A DNA stretch of 64,000 bases from positions 1,100,470 through 1,164,469 of the forward strand of contig CP054187.1 of the NCBI GenBank assembly GCA_015200345.1, read 5' to 3'. The translations under genes were made by a program, and so were the position numbers. This stretch comes from Planctomycetia bacterium. Its GTDB lineage: Bacteria; Planctomycetota; Phycisphaerae; UBA1845; UTPLA1. This document shows positions 17,471 to 26,124 of this stretch, piece after piece (within the stretch, counting starts at the first letter, position 1; the number at the start of each line of letters is the position of its first letter). Below the pieces are notes generated by a model, which did no database searches, was not told the origin of the DNA, and saw only the letters and a program-made list of their open reading frames with translations.

Positions 17471-19705
17471 ATGTTTGAACGCCGCCTGCGAATCATCCTG
17501 ATCCTGCCGATCCTGATCGGCGTCGTGATCGTCGCCCGGCTGGCGCACCTGCAACTGATTCGAGGTGATTATTACGCGCAACAACAGGAGGCCGCCCTGG
17601 TCGCGCCGCGGCAATACCTCCCCGCCTTGCGCGGAAGCATCCTCGATCGCGAAGGACGCCTGCTCGTCTCCGATGAGCCGGCGCACGACGTCACGGTGCA
17701 CTACGGCGCGCTTTCCATGAGCGACCGTTACCTGGCCTTGCTCGCCGACCGGCTACGCCGAACCCGGCCCGATCTGCGCGGGGCCGACAACGCCACGCTC
17801 GCCGAAGAAGCGGCCCGCCAGATCGCGCGAATGTGGGTCCGGCTCGAGGCCATTACCGGTACCCCCATTGCCGAGCTGCGCCGCCGCCGTGACGCCGTCT
17901 GTCGATCCGTCGAGGGGCTGCGCCATTATCTCGCCGGTGCGCGTTCGGAGGCCGCGCGCCGCGCCGAGTCCGATGCGGCGACGTCGCGCTCGTTTTCATT
18001 CGGGCGATCGCCGCGCGCGGACAAACCGGCGAGCACGATCCACCTTCGCGAAGATGAACTGTTTCATCCCATTCTTCGCGACATTTCACCGCAGGTGCGC
18101 ACCGCCGTCGAAGTCGAACTGGCCGATCTCCCCTTTGTCCGCGTCGAACCATCCGTCCGGCGCGTCGCCCAGCCGAACACGCAATCGTTCTGCCATCTCC
18201 TCGGCCGACTCGGACAGGTTTCGCCCGAATTGCTGCGCGACGATCCGCACGCCGAAGACCCGCTCGCCGCTTACCGCGCCGACGACGAAGCCGGCGTCAG
18301 CGGCGTCGAGCGCCTGTGCGAGACCATGCTCCGCGGCAAACGAGGCTACGAGGAACTTTTTCTCGACAAAACACTCAAAGAACGCGTCGCAGCACAAGAC
18401 GGCCTCGATGTCCAGCTCACGATCGACCTCGACGTGCAGCGGCGCATCGCGGACCTGCTGACGGCCGCCGTCGCCGAGAACCCACCCTCGACCGGTGCCG
18501 CCTGCGTCGTCCTCGACGTGCAAACCCGCGAGATCATCGCCCTGGTCAGCGTCCCGACTTACGACCTGGCCGACCTGCGTAAAAACTACGCCGCCCTCCG
18601 CGATGACACGTGCACCGTCCCGCTGCGATTCCGTGCCGTCGCCGAAGAATACCAGCCCGGCTCGATTCTCAAACCGGCCTCCCTGCTCGCAGGCCTCGCG
18701 CTGGGCGCCGTCAAATCCGACACGCGCATCTTTTGCAGCGGCGCGCTCATCCCCGGTGCCGCACGCTGGCACTGCTGGACCCACTGGCGCGGCATGGCCG
18801 GCCACGGGGACGTCGACGCGGTGCAAGCCATCCAGCACAGTTGCAACATCTACTTCTACACACTCGGGCAGAAGCTCGGCGCCGACGCCCTCACGCGATT
18901 CTACGAACGGTTCTTCGGACTCACGTTTGCTCCGCGCGGCACCGGTCTCGTTGAAGAGCGCATCGGCATCATTCCCACACGCGACTGGCTCCGCGAACAT
19001 CGAAAGCGGGACGTGACCCTCGCCGACGGCCGCAACTTCGCCATCGGCCAGGGCGAGCTGCAAATCACGCCGCTTCAGGCCGCCAACCTCTTCGCCACGC
19101 TCGCCATGGGCGCCTTCCGCGAACCGACGCTGATCGCCAACGACGCCCGGCCGCGACCGACGTTTCACTTTGACGAAATCTCTCCGCAGGCCTGGGAGAC
19201 GGTCCGCCGCGGCGTCTACGAATGCGTCAACACCGAAGGCGGCACGGCATACAAGTACGCACGCATGGACGCGGTCGAACTCTGCGGCAAGACCGGCAGC
19301 GCCGAATGCGTCGCGCGCGTGACCCTGTGGCGGTTCCACTTTGCCCTGCCCGCTGACGGCCGCACTGCGACCATCGTCGCTCCCACGATTGAATCGGCGC
19401 GCGAGCAACTTGGGCTGACGGACGATGTGCCTTGCACGAAGCGCGAAATCGTCGAGCGGTATCCTCCGCCCGTGGTGTCCGGCAACAGCGCAGCGAACGT
19501 CAAGAACGCCGCGCCAACCCACGCGTGGTTTGCCGGCTATGCGCCGTACCGCCAGCCGCGCATCGCTTTGGCCGTCATCCTCGAGTACGGCGGCGGCGGA
19601 GGCCATGCCGCCGGACCGGTCGCGCGGCAGATCGTCGAAGTGCTCATGAACGCCCCGAAGCCCTACTTGAGCGGCCGATCCGTGGTGATGACCGACCAGC
19701 CATGA
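17471..19705 (+). CDS. mrdA: Penicillin-binding protein 2 (elongasome transpeptidase)
   Basis: A 744-aa peptidoglycan transpeptidase. There is one N-terminal anchor helix (IILILPILIGVVIVARLAHL), a dimerisation/pedestal domain with RGSILDREGRLL, then the penicillin-binding domain. The active-site motifs are SxxK as GSILK near 399, SxN as HSCN near 456, and KTGS near 606. Elongasome identity is supported by mreD upstream and rodA overlapping downstream by ATGA. Two unusual hydrophilic stretches occur, at about 170-200 and around 620-675. They make it about 110 residues longer than E. coli PBP2. Confidence 0.92.
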   Translation: MFERRLRIILILPILIGVVIVARLAHLQLIRGDYYAQQQEAALVAPRQYLPALRGSILDREGRLLVSDEPAHDVTVHYGALSMSDRYLALLADRLRRTRPDLRGADNATLAEEAARQIARMWVRLEAITGTPIAELRRRRDAVCRSVEGLRHYLAGARSEAARRAESDAATSRSFSFGRSPRADKPASTIHLREDELFHPILRDISPQVRTAVEVELADLPFVRVEPSVRRVAQPNTQSFCHLLGRLGQVSPELLRDDPHAEDPLAAYRADDEAGVSGVERLCETMLRGKRGYEELFLDKTLKERVAAQDGLDVQLTIDLDVQRRIADLLTAAVAENPPSTGAACVVLDVQTREIIALVSVPTYDLADLRKNYAALRDDTCTVPLRFRAVAEEYQPGSILKPASLLAGLALGAVKSDTRIFCSGALIPGAARWHCWTHWRGMAGHGDVDAVQAIQHSCNIYFYTLGQKLGADALTRFYERFFGLTFAPRGTGLVEERIGIIPTRDWLREHRKRDVTLADGRNFAIGQGELQITPLQAANLFATLAMGAFREPTLIANDARPRPTFHFDEISPQAWETVRRGVYECVNTEGGTAYKYARMDAVELCGKTGSAECVARVTLWRFHFALPADGRTATIVAPTIESAREQLGLTDDVPCTKREIVERYPPPVVSGNSAANVKNAAPTHAWFAGYAPYRQPRIALAVILEYGGGGGHAAGPVARQIVEVLMNAPKPYLSGRSVVMTDQP

Positions 19706-20919
19706 CTACCTCCACCGCGGCGATGCGAAGCACCTTCTCGATCGTGAGCGCGCTGACGCGCGTTCTGCCTCCGCTGGGATGGGTCATTCTCCTGACCTCG
19801 CTGGTGCTCACCGGACTGGGCCTGCTCGCCGTCTGGGCCGGCGGATCGGCGCAAGGTGAGGACGCCACCCTCGCGACACGTCAGCTCGGGCATCTGCTCG
19901 TCGGGCTGATCGGCCTGGGCGTCGTGCAGGTCGTCGGCTATCGCCGGATCGGCCAGTACGCCTATCTCCTGTTCGGCTTCGTGCTCGTGCTGCTCACGCT
20001 GCTGCTCGTCGCGCAGAAAGTCAATCTCGCGCCGATTATCCCGGAGCGGCGCAGCACCTACCGCTGGATCGTCCTCGGTCCGATCAACATCCAGGTGTCC
20101 GAATATGCCAAGGTTGTCTATATTCTGGCGCTCGCCTGGTACCTGCGCTTTCGCACGAACTATCGTACGCTCGCCGGCCTGCTTGGTCCTTTCATCCTCA
20201 CGCTTATCCCCGTCGCGCTGATTCTCAAGGAGCCGGACCTGGGCACGAGCCTGCTGCTGCTGCCCACGCTGCTGGTGATGCTCTTTGTCGCCGGTGCGAA
20301 GATTCGCCACCTCGCCCTGGTCGTCCTGCTCGGCGCGATCGCCGCGCCGGCGTTCTATTTCTCCCCCTTTATGAATCCCTACCAGCGCGAGCGGATCAAC
20401 TCCCTCTTCCAACAGGACGAAACCAACGACCGATGGCGACTCGGCGCGGGCTATCAGCTTCACCAATCCAAAGTCGCATTGGGCAGCGGCCGGCTCGCCG
20501 GTCAAGGCCTCTCCGAAGGCGGCTTCTTCCGGCACAACCTTCTGCCCGAGGAGCACAACGATTTCATCTTCGCCGTGCTCGGGCATCAGTGGGGCTTCAT
20601 CGGCGGGCTGGCGATCCTCTCGCTCTACATGCTCATCATTGCGATGGGTCTCACCGTGGCATCGTCCACTACCGACCCCTTCGGCCGACTGCTCGCCGTC
20701 GGCGTCTGCGCGCTCATCTGCGCGCAGACCATCATCAACGTCGGCATGACCATCGGCCTCATGCCCGTCACAGGCATGACACTGCCCTTCGTCAGCATGG
20801 GAGGCAGCGGCCTGATCACCAATTACCTCGCCATCGGACTGCTCATCGACGTCGCCCGCCCGCGGCCGGCCGATCTCGCGCCGCGACCGTTCGAGTTTGA
20901 CCACGAGGCCTACGCATGA
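19702..20919 (+). CDS. rodA: RodA, SEDS-family peptidoglycan glycosyltransferase
   Basis: A 405-aa polytopic membrane protein that polymerises lipid II together with PBP2. The ATG at 19702 overlaps the mrdA stop; the longer open frame lies within mrdA. SEDS landmarks are [30 protein letters not shown] (with the essential Asp of the large periplasmic loop region), [17 protein letters not shown], and [19 protein letters not shown] near the end. About ten helices are evident. The stop overlaps moaC by 4 bp. Confidence 0.92.
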   Translation: MTTSTAAMRSTFSIVSALTRVLPPLGWVILLTSLVLTGLGLLAVWAGGSAQGEDATLATRQLGHLLVGLIGLGVVQVVGYRRIGQYAYLLFGFVLVLLTLLLVAQKVNLAPIIPERRSTYRWIVLGPINIQVSEYAKVVYILALAWYLRFRTNYRTLAGLLGPFILTLIPVALILKEPDLGTSLLLLPTLLVMLFVAGAKIRHLALVVLLGAIAAPAFYFSPFMNPYQRERINSLFQQDETNDRWRLGAGYQLHQSKVALGSGRLAGQGLSEGGFFRHNLLPEEHNDFIFAVLGHQWGFIGGLAILSLYMLIIAMGLTVASSTTDPFGRLLAVGVCALICAQTIINVGMTIGLMPVTGMTLPFVSMGGSGLITNYLAIGLLIDVARPRPADLAPRPFEFDHEAYA

Positions 20920-21464
20920 AACGTCGATCAAGTTCCCGTCGCCCGGCATCGAAGCGCCCCGCCTCCCCCCGCGCGCCACGAGACGCAGAATTAACACACC
21001 TCGACCGCCGCGGTGCGGCCCGCATGGTCGACGTCTCGCGGAAGAAGGTCACGCGCCGCCGCGCCATGGCGTCGGCCTGGGTCCACCTGGCCCCCGCCAC
21101 GCTGCGACGCATCGTGACTGGCAAGATGCCCAAGGGTGATGTCTTCGCCGTGGCACGGCTCGCCGGCATCGCCGCCGCCAAGCGCACGCCCGACGTCATC
21201 CCGCTTTGCCATGTCCTGCCGCTCGATGCCGTCGAGATCACCCTCGAGCCGATCTCCGCCAAGACCGTCTGCATCCGCGCGACGGCCGTCGCCCGCGCCC
21301 GCACCGGCGTGGAAATGGAAGCGCTCGTCGCCGTGTCCGCCGCCGCCCTCGCGCTCTACGACATGTGCAAGGCCGTCGACCGCGGCATCGTCATCGGCCC
21401 GATCCGCCTCGACGAAAAATCCGGCGGCCAATCCGGCAACTGGAAGAGACCACGAATCACCTGA
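20916..21464 (+). CDS. moaC: Cyclic pyranopterin monophosphate synthase
   Basis: A 182-aa molybdenum cofactor enzyme, acting in the second half of the GTP to cPMP conversion. The family core is intact: [80 protein letters not shown] and KSGGQSG. An Arg-rich N-terminal tail of about 25 residues precedes the core. The coupling to rodA by a 4-bp overlap is odd because no other moa gene is nearby. It may be an operon accident, with other moa genes elsewhere. Confidence 0.92.
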   Translation: MKRRSSSRRPASKRPASPRAPRDAELTHLDRRGAARMVDVSRKKVTRRRAMASAWVHLAPATLRRIVTGKMPKGDVFAVARLAGIAAAKRTPDVIPLCHVLPLDAVEITLEPISAKTVCIRATAVARARTGVEMEALVAVSAAALALYDMCKAVDRGIVIGPIRLDEKSGGQSGNWKRPRIT

Positions 21465-21492
21465 CCACGCAACGACCGAACGCGAGACCGAA

Positions 21493-23622
21493 ATGCCGCA
21501 ATCGCGACATCCACCCGAATCCGCCTGCGACGCCGCGCCGCGTTGGGTATGGGTTGCAGCGGGTCTGATCGCCATCGCGACGCTCGCCGCCTACCTCCCC
21601 GCGATGCACGGCGGCTTCATCTGGGATGATGACGCCCACGTCACCCGTCCCGAACTCCGCTCGGCCGGCGGGCTGCTGCGAATCTGGTTCGACGTCGGCG
21701 CGACCCAGCAATACTACCCCCTGCTTCACAGCGCCTTCTGGATTCAACACAAGCTCTGGGGCGACTGGCCAGTCGGCTATCACCTCGTCAACACGCTCCT
21801 GCACGCATTCTCCGCGGTGCTCGTGCTGTTCATCGTGCGACGCTTGTTGCGCGCTGCGCAGGCCCCGTGGGCCGACTCGGCCTCCGCGATGGCCGCCGCC
21901 GTGTTCGCTCTGCACCCGGTTCACGTCGAATCGGTCGCGTGGATCACCGAACTAAAAAACACCCTCTCCGGCGTCTTCTATCTTTCGGCGATGGCGATCT
22001 ATCTGCGCTTCGACGATTCGCGCCGGGCAAAATGGTACGCACTCGCATTTCTGCTTTTTGTTTGCGGCCTGCTCACCAAGACCGTCACCGCGACGCTCCC
22101 CGCCGCGCTGCTTGTGATCTTCTGGTGGCAGCGCGGACGTCTCACGCTGCGCCGAGACGTCGCGCCGCTTTTACCGTGGTTCGCGATCGGCGCCGCGGCC
22201 GGTCTCTTCACCGCCTGGGTCGAACACGACCTGATCGGCGCGAAGGGCGAGGAATTTGAGTTCACCGCATTGCAGCGCGGCCTGCTCGCCGGACGAGTCG
22301 TCTGGTTCTACCTCGGCAAGCTGGTCTGGCCCGCGAACCTGATCTTCATCTATCCCCGATGGGACGTGAATCCCTCCGCGCCGGCGCAGTGGTTGTATCC
22401 CTTCGCACTGATTGCGCTTCTCGCCGTGTTGTTCGTACTCCGCCGGCGCCACCGCGCCCCGCTGGCCGCAATGCTGTTCTTCATCGGAACGCTTTTTCCC
22501 GTCCTCGGCTTCTTCAACGTTTACCCCTTTCTGTTCTCGTTCGTCGCCGATCACTTCCAGTACCTCGCCAGCCTCGGTGTCATCGTCTTCGTCTGCGCGG
22601 CGATCCTGCGCGCGATGCCCGCCCGTACCGGCCGCGCCGCGCTCGCTCTGCCAATTGCCATTCCTATGGCACTCGCCGTCCTGACCTTCCGCCAATGCGG
22701 CCTCTACGCCGACGTGCAGACCCTCTACCGGACCACGATCGACCGAAACCCCGCTTGCTGGATGGCGCACAACAACCTCGGCGTGGAATACAAGAACGCC
22801 GGCCGCATCGACGACGCCCTCGCCTTGCGCCCGGACTATCCCGAAGCCTGGAACAACCTCGGCCTCGCCCTCACGGAGATCGGCAACCTGCGCGGCGCCG
22901 CCGATGCGTACCAGCAGGCCCTCAAACTCCGGCCCGCCAACCCCGGCGTCTTGAGCAATCTCGGCACGCTCCTGACCCGCATGGGCCGGCACGCCGATGC
23001 CATCGCGCAACACGAAGCCGCGCTGCGGCTCGATCCGAACGACGCGCAATTGCACGGCAACCTCGCCGTTTCGCTTCAGGCCGCCGGTCGCTACGCCGAT
23101 GCGGTGACGCACTATCGCCGCTCCCTCGAATTGAACCCGGATCAACCGGGCATTCGATTGCAAATCGCGCTGTGCGACGCCGCGATGAAGCCTCCGCCGC
23201 AGGCCATCGAAGCCTACACCACGATCATCCGCACCCACCCGAACAACTCGCAAGCCTACTTCGCGCGGGCAGTGCTGCTTGCCCAAATCGGCCAGCCCGA
23301 CGCCGCCATCAAGGACTATCTCCGCACGCTTGATATCAACCCCGACCACTTCGAAGCACACAACAATCTCGCCACGCTTCACGCGATGGCCGGCCGGCAC
23401 GTGGAAGCGATCCCCCACTTCGAACAGGCTGTTCGCCTGCGGCCGGACTTTGTCGAGATCCGCATGAACCTCGCCGTGGCCTACGCAGCGGTCCGTCAGG
23501 TGGATCGCGCCCGCGAGACGGCGCGAATCGCCCTCGATCAGGCCCGGGCCGGCGGTCGAACCGAACTCGTGCAGAAAATCGAAGACTGGATTCGAGCCAA
23601 CTCCGGCACCTCGTCGCCGTAA
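21493..23622 (+). CDS. Membrane protein with C-terminal TPR array (TMTC/PMT-like architecture)
   Basis: A 709-aa protein. The ATG at 21493 was chosen because the longer frame overlaps moaC. The first ~430 residues have about ten hydrophobic helices and the loop GGFIWDDDAHVTRPEL. This resembles the luminal Asp-Asp loop of GT-C mannosyltransferase-like proteins. VFALHPVHVESVAWITELKN is a strong signature of the bacterial/TMTC-type family. The last ~270 residues are TPRs (PEAWNNLGLALTEIGNLRGA and similar). The first TPR lacks about seven residues between helix A and helix B. An O-glycosyltransferase function is a family-based guess. Confidence 0.75.
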   Translation: MPQSRHPPESACDAAPRWVWVAAGLIAIATLAAYLPAMHGGFIWDDDAHVTRPELRSAGGLLRIWFDVGATQQYYPLLHSAFWIQHKLWGDWPVGYHLVNTLLHAFSAVLVLFIVRRLLRAAQAPWADSASAMAAAVFALHPVHVESVAWITELKNTLSGVFYLSAMAIYLRFDDSRRAKWYALAFLLFVCGLLTKTVTATLPAALLVIFWWQRGRLTLRRDVAPLLPWFAIGAAAGLFTAWVEHDLIGAKGEEFEFTALQRGLLAGRVVWFYLGKLVWPANLIFIYPRWDVNPSAPAQWLYPFALIALLAVLFVLRRRHRAPLAAMLFFIGTLFPVLGFFNVYPFLFSFVADHFQYLASLGVIVFVCAAILRAMPARTGRAALALPIAIPMALAVLTFRQCGLYADVQTLYRTTIDRNPACWMAHNNLGVEYKNAGRIDDALALRPDYPEAWNNLGLALTEIGNLRGAADAYQQALKLRPANPGVLSNLGTLLTRMGRHADAIAQHEAALRLDPNDAQLHGNLAVSLQAAGRYADAVTHYRRSLELNPDQPGIRLQIALCDAAMKPPPQAIEAYTTIIRTHPNNSQAYFARAVLLAQIGQPDAAIKDYLRTLDINPDHFEAHNNLATLHAMAGRHVEAIPHFEQAVRLRPDFVEIRMNLAVAYAAVRQVDRARETARIALDQARAGGRTELVQKIEDWIRANSGTSSP

Positions 23623-23731
23623 GGCGGAACCGCCTTGGGACCTGCCATGCACGATTCGTCGGGCGACTCAATCGCGGTTACAATCTCGTGCCGCGGCGTG
23701 GTCCTGACCGCCGCGCCCGGCGGACGGATAC

Positions 23732-24781
23732 ATGGAACACGCCACCGCTTTTCAACCCGCAACCGCTGCGCCGCGTCCGGCGGAAGGCCCGGACGGCACG
23801 TCCACGGACGATCTTTTCGCCCCGATCGCGCCGGCGCTCGATCAGGCGCTCGCGATCTTTGACGAAGAATTGCGCAGCGATCTGCCGTTTGTTCGCGAGC
23901 TGATCGCCCAGGTTCGTCGTTACCGCGGCAAGCTGCTTCGTCCTCGGCTCGCCCTGTTGGCGGCGCAGGCCTGCGGCGGCATTCGACGTGAGCACCTGAC
24001 CCTCGCCGCCGTCGTCGAGATGGTCCACCTCGCCACGCTCGTTCACGACGATGTCCTCGATGAGGCCGACGTGCGACGCGACGGGCCGACCGTCAACGCC
24101 CTCGCCGGCAACGAAGCCGCCGTCATGCTCGGCGATTGCCTCATCTCGCACGCTTACCACCTCTGTTGCAGCCTCGATTCCACACGCATCGCCCGGCGCA
24201 TCGCCGCCGTCACCAATACCCTCTGCGAAGGCGAGTTGATGCAGATTCATCATCGCGGAAACTTCGCCCTGACCGAGATCGAGTATTTCGAAATCATCAC
24301 GCGCAAAACCGCCGCCCTGACCAGCGCGGCCACCGAATTGGCCGCCGAGCTTTGCGCCGCCGATTCGCAGACCGTTCGCTGCCTGGCCGGCTACGGCCGC
24401 GAGCTGGGGATCGCGTTTCAGATTGTCGACGACCTGTTGGATTTGACCGGTTCGCAGCGGGACGTGGGAAAGTCCGTCGGGCGCGATGCGCAACTCGGAA
24501 AGCTGACGCTCCCCGCGATTCGGTTCCGCGAGCAACATCCCGCGCGCCGGGCCGAACTGGAGGCCGCCTTGACCGACGCGAGCGCCGGCCGAGCCACCCG
24601 ATTGTTGCAATTGATCGAGGGGACCGACGCCGTCGAGTATTCCCTCGCATCGGCCCGGTCGTGTGTCGAGTCGGCCCACGCCCATCTCGAAAAACTACCG
24701 CCCGCAACCACGCCGGAATCGCTCGACGCGCGACGCGCGCTGGACGCCGCAGCCGCCGCCGTCCTCACCCGCCGCCGCTGA
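23732..24781 (+). CDS. Trans-polyprenyl diphosphate synthase (IspB/HepT type)
   Basis: A 349-aa soluble enzyme that builds the polyprenyl tail for menaquinone or a similar quinone. The first Asp-rich motif is HDDVLDEADVRRDG (DDxxD), and the second is VDDLLDLTGS with the usual GK(S/T) lysine afterwards (DVGKSVGRDAQLGKLTLP). The basic pyrophosphate-binding motif YRGKLLRPRL also fits. Chain length cannot be set by eye. The gene converges with recO and overlaps its 3' end by 17 bp. Confidence 0.9.
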   Translation: MEHATAFQPATAAPRPAEGPDGTSTDDLFAPIAPALDQALAIFDEELRSDLPFVRELIAQVRRYRGKLLRPRLALLAAQACGGIRREHLTLAAVVEMVHLATLVHDDVLDEADVRRDGPTVNALAGNEAAVMLGDCLISHAYHLCCSLDSTRIARRIAAVTNTLCEGELMQIHHRGNFALTEIEYFEIITRKTAALTSAATELAAELCAADSQTVRCLAGYGRELGIAFQIVDDLLDLTGSQRDVGKSVGRDAQLGKLTLPAIRFREQHPARRAELEAALTDASAGRATRLLQLIEGTDAVEYSLASARSCVESAHAHLEKLPPATTPESLDARRALDAAAAAVLTRRR

Positions 24782-25514
24782 CCGACTTCACCACCGTTGC
24801 GTGCATCGAGCGCGCCGCACGCAGCGGCCGGCCCAGAATCTCCGTGATGTGATAATCCAGCATCGTCAGCGCCGCACGCACCCCGCGCGCGTCCGTTGGC
24901 CCCCCCCGGGTGATTTTCGTCGCTCCCACGCTCAACTGAAACTTCTCGATCGAGGCCGGCTCGCAATCCCGGCAGATCGCACCCCCCGATCGCGAACTGA
25001 AGTACAGAACCCTATCTTCCGTCACCAATCGCCGGCAGCTTGTGCACACCGACAACTCGGGCTGCAAGCCGATCTCCGTCAGCAGCAGCCACAGGAACCG
25101 CGCCAGCAGCAGCCCCGGCTCGTCCGAAGACAGATCCGCCAGATATTTTCGCAGCCCGTCAAACAGCCCCACATGCGGATCGTGCGCCTCGGTGAGCATG
25201 GCCACCGCCTCACCCGCGTACAGCCCGGCGTAATACCGCGCGAGGTCCGCGCGCAGATGCGGATAATGATCCAATTGTCGCCATTCTGTCAGCGGCGAAA
25301 GCCGCTCCTCCCCCCCCGGTCGCTGCGAGAAAACAATATCCCCCCGCTCAAGCAGATCGATGCCGACGCTGGCGCGCTGCCGCGTCGCGCGCTTCACGCC
25401 TTTGGCGATCACGCGCTGCTGGCCGTGCGCGCGGGTGAACACCGCGAGCACCTGCGACGACTCGCTGAAGTCCAGCCTGCGAAGCACGACGGCCTCGTCC
25501 TTGATCAGCGCCAT
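24765..25514 (-). CDS. recO: DNA repair protein RecO
   Basis: A 249-aa recombination mediator that loads RecA with RecR on gapped DNA. The start ATG at 25514 gives the canonical beginning MALIKDEAVVLRRLDFSESS. An OB fold occupies the first ~80 residues (LAVFTRAHGQQRVIAKGVKR). The helical middle has the LYAGEAVAMLTEAHDPH pattern. A zinc-finger-like pair CTSC...CRDC lies near residues 155-185. The open frame continues upstream across ybeY but has no family similarity there. The ybeY frame overlaps the first 167 bp of this gene. Confidence 0.88.
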   Translation of the reverse strand: MALIKDEAVVLRRLDFSESSQVLAVFTRAHGQQRVIAKGVKRATRQRASVGIDLLERGDIVFSQRPGGEERLSPLTEWRQLDHYPHLRADLARYYAGLYAGEAVAMLTEAHDPHVGLFDGLRKYLADLSSDEPGLLLARFLWLLLTEIGLQPELSVCTSCRRLVTEDRVLYFSSRSGGAICRDCEPASIEKFQLSVGATKITRGGPTDARGVRAALTMLDYHITEILGRPLRAARSMHATVVKSVSGGG

Positions 25515-26124
25515 GCCCTGCTCCACTCCGAATCGTTCGAGTCGCTTTCCGAATGGTCGCCGGGCGCTGCTTTCCACGCGGTGACGATTCCGCCGCCGCG
25601 AAGACGCGACCCCAGCCCAGCCTGGCAAGCAAGTCGTCCTCGCGCCGATGCATCCGCGCGAAATCCCCCGCCCGATGATCATCATACCCGCACAAATGAA
25701 GGCATCCATGCACCGCGTACAACACCAGCTCGCCCAGCCAGTCTCCCCCGCGCGACCGAGCCTCGCGACGGGCAACGTCCACACAAACCACCACTTGCCC
25801 CTCAACCCGCGCCGCCGTCTCCTTTTCGCGCAGATCAAACGTCAGCACGTCCGTCGCTCCGGACTTGCCCAGCCACCGCTCGTGCAATCGCGCCATCGCT
25901 GCCGCGCCGACCACGCTGATCTCCAGACGGCCCGATGCGATCCGCTCGGCGCGCAGCACAAACCGCGCCGCGCGCTGCAACGCACGTCGAACCACCGGCT
26001 CCCTCGCATCAACATGAATCTTCAAACGGCTAGATCGCTGGCGATCTAGCGAATCCCCACGACGTCGGACCCGCGGCGAAGCGATTCCTCTCGCTCCCTC
26101 GCGCCCGGACCGCCCCCTGCTCAT
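25348..26124 (-). CDS. ybeY: Endoribonuclease YbeY (with unusual 3' overlap)
   Basis: A metal-dependent RNase for rRNA maturation and ribosome quality control. The family motif is complete: HGCLHLCGYDDHRAGDFARM supplies the three zinc-binding histidines, preceded by GATDVLTFDL. The ATG at 26124 overlaps the upstream stop by ATGA. A TTG at 26025, directly before KIHVDAREPVV, would give a more typical N-terminus. The conserved domain ends near LLARLGWGRVF, but the frame runs another ~85 low-information residues into recO before a stop. Either the tail is genuine or a frameshift removed the original stop. Confidence 0.82.
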   Translation of the reverse strand: MSRGRSGREGARGIASPRVRRRGDSLDRQRSSRLKIHVDAREPVVRRALQRAARFVLRAERIASGRLEISVVGAAAMARLHERWLGKSGATDVLTFDLREKETAARVEGQVVVCVDVARREARSRGGDWLGELVLYAVHGCLHLCGYDDHRAGDFARMHRREDDLLARLGWGRVFAAAESSPRGKQRPATIRKATRTIRSGAGHGADQGRGRRASQAGLQRVVAGARGVHPRARPAARDRQRREARDAAARQRRHRSA

